The notes under the pieces: generated by a model
Databases searched by the model: none
What the model was told of the DNA's origin: nothing
What the model saw: the letters and a program-made list of their open reading frames with translations, nothing else
Shown: in pieces, positions 60,067 to 64,000 of the stretch
Numbering within the stretch: the first letter of the stretch is position 1
Layout: each line of letters opens with the position of its first letter
Translations under genes and position numbers: made by a program
Source of the DNA: Pedobacter sp. AK013
Lineage (GTDB): Bacteria; Bacteroidota; Bacteroidia; Sphingobacteriales; Sphingobacteriaceae
Direction: 5' to 3'
DNA: 64,000 nt
NCBI RefSeq assembly: GCF_014205835.1
Contig: NZ_JACHCQ010000026.1
Coordinates: forward strand, 39,671 to 103,670

Positions 60067-60923
60067 AAGGTATAATCTTAGCTGGTGGCAGCGGAACCCG
60101 TTTGCACCCCTTAACGCTTGCTTGCAGTAAACAGATGATGCCGGTTTACGATAAACCGATGATCTATTATCCGTTGTCTACACTGATGTTGGCTGGGATA
60201 AAAGAAATTCTGATTATTTCTACCCCACATGATCTGCCAAATTTCGAAAAACTGTTAGGTGATGGTTCTTCATTAGGGTGCAAATTTAGCTATGCGGTAC
60301 AAGCCGAACCCAATGGCCTAGCACAGGCTTTCGTGATTGGTGAAGAATTTATCGGTCAAGATAAGGTAGCTTTAGTATTGGGTGATAACATTTTTCATGG
60401 TGATGGGATGGCCAAATTACTACAGGCCAGCGCTGATCCAGATGGCGGTGTAGTGTTCGCTTACCAGGTGTCAGATCCTGAACGTTATGGCGTGGTTGAG
60501 TTTGACGCTGATAAAAAAGCCATTTCAATAGAAGAAAAACCTGTTCAGCCAAAATCAGACTACGCAGTGCCAGGATTATATTTTTATGATAATGAGGTTG
60601 TTGAAATTGCTAAAAATATTAAACCTTCTCCTCGCGGTGAGTACGAAATTACGGATGTAAACCGTGTTTATCTGGAGCGTGGTAAATTGAAGGTTGGCGT
60701 ATTAAGCCGTGGAACCGCCTGGTTAGATACGGGAACTTTTACCTCGTTAATGCAGGCGGGGCAGTTTGTACAAATTATTGAAGAAAGGCAAGGTTTAAAA
60801 ATTGGCTGTATCGAAGAGATTGCCTACCGCATGGGCTTTATCAATGCAGAGCAGCTTAGGGCTATTGCTACACCTTTAGTTAAAAGTGGCTATGGTAGTT
60901 ATTTGCTGAAGCAGATTAAATAA
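60063..60923 (+). CDS. rfbA: Glucose-1-phosphate thymidylyltransferase
   Basis: 286 residues. Makes dTDP-glucose from dTTP and glucose-1-phosphate, the first step of rhamnose synthesis. The nucleotide motif GIILAGGSGTRLHPLT (about 3-18), SKQMMPVYDKPMIYYPLSTLM, VLGDNIFHGDGM, IEEKPVQPKSDYAVPGLYFYD and GRGTAWLDTGT-like AWLDTGTFTSLMQA are present. Length normal. It closes the rfb operon; a terminator follows directly. A 14-residue leader frame overlaps its start. Confidence 0.97.
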   Translation: MKGIILAGGSGTRLHPLTLACSKQMMPVYDKPMIYYPLSTLMLAGIKEILIISTPHDLPNFEKLLGDGSSLGCKFSYAVQAEPNGLAQAFVIGEEFIGQDKVALVLGDNIFHGDGMAKLLQASADPDGGVVFAYQVSDPERYGVVEFDADKKAISIEEKPVQPKSDYAVPGLYFYDNEVVEIAKNIKPSPRGEYEITDVNRVYLERGKLKVGVLSRGTAWLDTGTFTSLMQAGQFVQIIEERQGLKIGCIEEIAYRMGFINAEQLRAIATPLVKSGYGSYLLKQIK

Positions 60924-60949
60924 TAAGTTCGATTTTAATTTAATAATAA

Positions 60950-60991
60950 ATCACCATTCACTGCCGCTTGTTTTGAATGGTGATCTTTTTT
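60950..60991 (+). terminator. Intrinsic terminator after rfbA
   Basis: ATCACCATTCA (60950-60960), 13-base loop, TGAATGGTGAT (60974-60984), C and then six T. A strong 11-bp stem, so the downstream dehydrogenase needs its own promoter. Confidence 0.9.
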
Positions 60992-61038
60992 AAGTGCATC
61001 ACCGGTTCTTAGGGGTAATTTAATTCTCATCGAAGTAT

Positions 61039-61136
61039 CGTCACCTCAAGCGGAGTGCAACATTGTTGGGAAGGCGAAGGTTCGGCGAAGATAAATCTAT
61101 TCAGAATATCGTCACCCTGAACTTGTTTCAGGGTCC
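61039..61136. repeat. Pair of REP-like repeat units
   Basis: A degraded unit starts with CGTCACCTCAAGCGGAGTGC at 61039. A clean hairpin unit follows at 61110-61136 (CGTCACCCTGAACTTG / TTTCAGGGTCC), the same core as at 938 and in the terminator at 30576. An open frame across it reads LNLFQGP, a well-known artefact of this repeat. Confidence 0.7.
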
Positions 61137-61249
61137 TTTAAGCGAGATAGATTTCTCAATTCCAATACGTCTAGTAGAGATGGCAATACTTTTATTGAGA
61201 TCTGTCATTAATGGTGAAGCAAATGATGTCTGCGGACATATGTACAACT

Positions 61250-61341
61250 TTAACCACATAAGAGATATAAGTTCATTTAAACATTACGCTCCATCCAACG
61301 TTGCGTACTTCGCGCTTTCTCTTTATGTTCTTTGTGGTTAA
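61250..61341. repeat. 92-bp element with terminal inverted repeats
   Basis: The element starts TTAACCACATAAGA and ends TTCTTTGTGGTTAA; the ends are inverted repeats with 12 of 14 positions matching. The left part contains AGTTCATTTAAA and is a variant of the repeat at 10604 and 11258. It looks like a small non-autonomous (MITE-like) element. Confidence 0.55.
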
Positions 61342-61367
61342 AAAAATTAAGCTTTCTACATTTATCT

Positions 61368-61375
61368 TATATTTG
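61368..61375 (+). promoter_or_regulatory. -7 box of the nucleotide-sugar dehydrogenase
   Basis: TATATTTG matches TAnnTTTG exactly, 20 bp before the ATG. The -33 element is unclear. Confidence 0.45.
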
Positions 61376-61395
61376 CCCAATTACCAAAAGAAAAA

Positions 61396-62673
61396 ATGAA
61401 TAAAAAAAAGCAGATTGCCATTATTGGTTTAGGTTATGTTGGGCTACCCCTGGCTATCGAATTTGCTAAGAAATATAAAGTAATTGGTTTTGATACGAAT
61501 GAGGAGCGGGTAGTAGAATTAAATCAACTACAAGACCGAACAAATGAAGCCAATCTGGAAGATCTAAAAACTGTAATTGCTGCATCGGAGTTGGGATTAA
61601 CCCTGAGTGCCAATTTAGCTGACTTGGCTACCTGCACCATTTATATCGTTACTGTACCGACACCTATAGACCATCTTAAAAGACCAGATCTGCAACCTCT
61701 GCTTTCTGCCAGTAAAATGTTGGGCATTGTGCTTAAAAAGGGCGACATCGTAATTTACGAGTCGACCGTTTATCCTGGTTGTACCGAAGAAGATTGTGTA
61801 CCTGTTTTGGAGAAAATATCAGGTTTAAAATATAATATCGATTTTTTCTGTGGTTATTCACCTGAGCGGATCAATCCTGGCGATAAAGTGAATACGCTTA
61901 CCAAAATTAAAAAAGTTACCTCCGGTTCTAACTCTGCGGTAGCCCTGGAGATAGACCAACTTTACGCTTCTATTATCACCGCTGGTACCCATCTGGCCCC
62001 GAGTATTAAAGTTGCTGAAGCCTCAAAAGCCATTGAGAATGCGCAACGTGATGTGAATATTTCTTTTGTAAACGAATTGGCCCTAATTTTCGACCGGATG
62101 GAGATTGATACTGCAGATGTATTAGCCGCTGCCGCAACCAAATGGAATTTCTTGAATTATAAACCGGGTTTAGTAGGTGGACATTGTATTGGGGTAGATC
62201 CTTATTATTTAGCCCATAAATCGGAGGCTTTGGGTTATAAACCAGAAGTTATTTTATCAGGCAGGCGGGTGAATGATAATATGGGAATGTTTGTAGCCAA
62301 TAAGGTAATCAAAATGCTGGTGGCCAAAGATAAAGTGATCAATGGCGCTAAAGCTTTGATTCTAGGTTTTGCCTTTAAAGAAAATTGTCCCGATACACGT
62401 AATACCAGGGTAATTGACATTTATAAAGAACTGAAAGCTTTTAGTATGGATGTTGATGTATATGATCCATGGGCTAATAGGGATGAAGTGAAAACGGAGT
62501 ATGGCATCGAAATGATTGATGATGGTCAGTTTAAATATTACGATGCTGTTATCCTTGCCGTGGCGCACCAGCAGTTTTTAGACATTGATTATCGCAGTAT
62601 GAAAGAAAAAGGGACACTCATTTTTGATACCAAATCTTTTATCGACAGAAATTTAGTGGATGCCAGGTTATAG
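61396..62673 (+). CDS. Nucleotide-sugar dehydrogenase (TviB/WbpO-like)
   Basis: 425 residues. Two-step NAD-dependent oxidation of a UDP-hexose or UDP-N-acetylhexosamine to the uronic acid. The N-terminal Rossmann motif is IIGLGYVGLPLAIEFA (about 9-24), the middle ESTVYPGCTEED and GYSPERINPGD, and the catalytic cysteine is Cys264 in GLVGGHCIGVDPYYLA. The C-terminal NAD-binding domain keeps LGFAFKENCPDTRNTRV. The PERINPGD form and the overall pattern favour the UDP-GalNAc/ManNAc dehydrogenase group rather than UDP-glucose dehydrogenase, but the substrate is inferred. It lies downstream of the rfb genes behind its own promoter. Confidence 0.88.
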   Translation: MNKKKQIAIIGLGYVGLPLAIEFAKKYKVIGFDTNEERVVELNQLQDRTNEANLEDLKTVIAASELGLTLSANLADLATCTIYIVTVPTPIDHLKRPDLQPLLSASKMLGIVLKKGDIVIYESTVYPGCTEEDCVPVLEKISGLKYNIDFFCGYSPERINPGDKVNTLTKIKKVTSGSNSAVALEIDQLYASIITAGTHLAPSIKVAEASKAIENAQRDVNISFVNELALIFDRMEIDTADVLAAAATKWNFLNYKPGLVGGHCIGVDPYYLAHKSEALGYKPEVILSGRRVNDNMGMFVANKVIKMLVAKDKVINGAKALILGFAFKENCPDTRNTRVIDIYKELKAFSMDVDVYDPWANRDEVKTEYGIEMIDDGQFKYYDAVILAVAHQQFLDIDYRSMKEKGTLIFDTKSFIDRNLVDARL

Positions 62674-63950
62674 GCACTTCGCTTCCAACATGCTGATTTT
62701 GGCTATGAGTAGGACCATTAACACCGTGCGTCATTCTCGCGCAGGCGGGAATCTTAATGGCAATAATCCGATAGCCATTGGATACAAGCCGGAATTGGGC
62801 GAGCCGAAGCAATCTCATTAATAGTGTTTTTACGATTAAGTCGTTCTACCTCGATCAATTCGTCATCGACCGTAGCGTTCCAAAGGAACTCCTTTGGAGG
62901 AGAAATCTTTGTCCATGCCACTGTCTTGCCTCGGCTCGCCGCCGCCGAAGGGCTCTTACTTTTTTCAGTTATGTATATATTTTATTGGCCTTCAAGCTTG
63001 CTTCGCAGGTTGGCTTGGCCCAAAAGTAACAAACCTGAGCGCAGCGAAAGCACGCCAGCCGTTAAAAACAACAAACGCAAAGGCATAACTGAAAGGCTTG
63101 CACCGTTTTTTATGTGATAATATTGTTTTTGTAGGTATAAAAGATTGCTGCGCAATTCTTGTAAAAACCTACGGAAATCTTAATTGCGAGAGTATCGAGG
63201 CTCTTACCATGGCTTATCCCCTGCACGCCCGCTTGATCCTGCCTTGGGCTGTGGGGTAATGATAGGAAGTGCACAGATTTCCCTGCTTTTTCCTGCGAAA
63301 ATCTGCCAGGCCGATAGCATGGTGCAGAGACAGGCATCCGTAAATTGATCACTCTGAAACTATGAGGAGGGTGCGCAGTATCGTCATCTCGACCGTAGCG
63401 GAGAGATCTTTGTACTTTAATACGGTTGTCATCCGATAGCTATCGGATCCCGCGCAGGCCCATCGTGTGGACACATCTTTTTGAGTTTAATTTTTTAGGC
63501 GTTTTGCTAGCTTCCTTAAATAACACATTGTTTTAACCGAAGAACGCCGTCAATCCCAAGGGCCGGAGAAATCAAAAAAACAGGTGCAGAATAGAACAAA
63601 TAGTATTGCCAAACCTAAAACGCAGTGGTTTTGTGTTCATAAACGCTAATTTAAAGTTTTAAAGAAGTATTGAACACAAACCCCGAAGGGCTCAATCAGC
63701 CCACAGAAAACACAACAAAAACTGATTAAACGAAGTGCCGCTGTTTTTTTGATGTGTATAGGATTGTGTAAAAGGCCCATTGCTGGATTGACAGAGCGCT
63801 TTGGGTACTTTGGCGCTCCAAAGTACCATGCCACCGCGGCATAGAGCGGAAAAAACAATGCTTGCTTAATTAATGTTTTCGAAATAAATGCCTTTTTATA
63901 GCTGGAAAGATGCTGAAATAAATTCACTGTTGTCCGGAGAAATATTTTTT
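62674..63950. repeat. Gene-free, repeat- and hairpin-rich region
   Basis: About 1.3 kb without a credible gene; open frames in it read as repeat artefacts. Contents: REP-like pieces at 62729 (CGTCATTCTCGCGCAGGCGG), 62861 and 63382 (CGTCATCTCGACCGTAGCGG); hairpins TCCAAAGGA-AC-TCCTTTGGA (62879-62898), ATCCGATAGCTATCGGAT (63431-63448) and GTACTTTGG-CGCT-CCAAAGTAC (63805-63826); an inverted repeat TTTCAGTTATG / CATAACTGAAA (62963-62973 and 63084-63094); ATTGC-TGC-GCAAT (63144-63156) in a block between about 63120 and 63345. Parts are clearly more GC-rich than the neighbours. It is unclear whether any part is a functional RNA. Confidence 0.6.
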
Positions 63951-63960
63951 TGTTTATAAA

Positions 63961-63986
63961 AAAGGGTAGCTTTAAGTCTACCCTTT
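63961..63986 (-). terminator. Intrinsic terminator for a minus-strand gene beyond the window
   Basis: AAAGGGTAG (63961-63969), 8-base loop, CTACCCTTT (63978-63986). On the minus strand the stem is followed by a run of T (63966-63955), so it probably ends a gene that starts to the right of the window. Confidence 0.75.
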
Positions 63987-64000
63987 GTAGTGTTATATTT

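Noticed and set aside
61063..61341. 92-codon open frame after rfbA
   Set aside because: Reads LNLFQGP from the REP-like repeat and then the MITE-like element; no start signal or family.
62778..63117. Overlapping open frames of 64-97 codons in the repeat region
   Set aside because: Overlapping frames in three registers over GC-rich repeats, the usual sign of non-coding DNA.
63646..63927. 93-codon open frame on the minus strand
   Set aside because: It contains a hairpin repeat and low-complexity wording, and no family is recognised. I cannot exclude a small gene, but the support is too weak.
1..64000. tRNA, rRNA, CRISPR array, prophage or intact insertion sequence
   Set aside because: I looked for tRNA-like T-loops, regular spaced repeats, integrases and transposases and saw none that held up. 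A tRNAscan and a repeat search would be decisive.

Overview
The window looks like the chromosome of a Sphingobacteriaceae member (Bacteroidota), most likely Pedobacter or a close relative. The evidence is an AT-rich genome, promoter-like TAnnTTTG -7 boxes, weak Shine-Dalgarno signals, a type IX secretion C-terminal sorting domain, many Bacteroidota-specific families (DUF2480, DUF3108, DUF3109, DUF4476, DUF4834, DUF6427, DUF6702), and the intergenic repeat families I associate with Pedobacter. I see no tRNA, rRNA, CRISPR array, prophage or intact insertion sequence. Family names come from reading the sequences; no database search was run.

Layout. 1-3.3 kb: the end of an SPFH protein and a Prc-type S41 protease lipoprotein. 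3.4-8.9 kb: a TPR protein and a complete-looking cyanophycin locus, with isoaspartyl peptidase and cyanophycinase on the minus strand and cyanophycin synthetase divergent on the plus strand. 9-14 kb: a DUF2383 four-helix protein and a minus-strand surface-polysaccharide group (glycosyltransferase, two methyltransferases, Wzx-like flippase) interrupted by a GxxExxY gene lying between repeat copies. 14-20.7 kb: small envelope and housekeeping genes, including a lipoprotein with three H-H-C repeats, a YjjG nucleotidase, a small tyrosine phosphatase, upp and a deacetylase-like protein with a degraded active site. 20.9-31 kb: HupE, an M1 peptidase, a DUF4143 ATPase with a 41-bp perfect palindrome in front, uvrB, RDD, DUF3472, YwbE and small proteins. 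31-34 kb: a candidate regulon of GbsR/MarR regulator, DCC thiol oxidoreductase, TIGR01777 oxidoreductase and SRPBCC protein, with operator-like sites of the same geometry before the regulator and before the operon. 34-40.5 kb: alginate-lyase-family protein, YfhO membrane protein, and an LpxH-like phosphoesterase/glycosyltransferase pair preceded by an unlisted 31-codon membrane peptide with a good promoter. 40.6-48 kb: a 2225-residue FG-GAP/IPT surface protein with a T9SS sorting domain, overlapping a lipoprotein gene. 48-56.7 kb: DUF6427, coaX, outer-membrane protein, lptC, a SurA/PpiD-like foldase and DUF genes. 57.5-62.7 kb: the dTDP-rhamnose genes rfbBCDA and a nucleotide-sugar dehydrogenase. 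62.7-64 kb: a gene-free, hairpin-rich repeat region.

How the genes work together. CphA polymerises Asp and Arg, CphB cuts the polymer to beta-Asp-Arg, and the isoaspartyl peptidase can split that dipeptide, which would make a nitrogen store-and-recover loop. The rfb genes, the sugar dehydrogenase, the flippase and the glycosyltransferases point to a rhamnose- and uronate-containing surface polysaccharide. LptC, the LpxH-like enzyme and the PpiD-like foldase serve outer-membrane assembly.

The strongest undescribed-looking signals are the paired operators of the GbsR regulon, the palindrome in front of the ATPase, the two tiny membrane peptides, the H-H-C repeat lipoprotein, and a leader peptide that overlaps the rfbA start codon.
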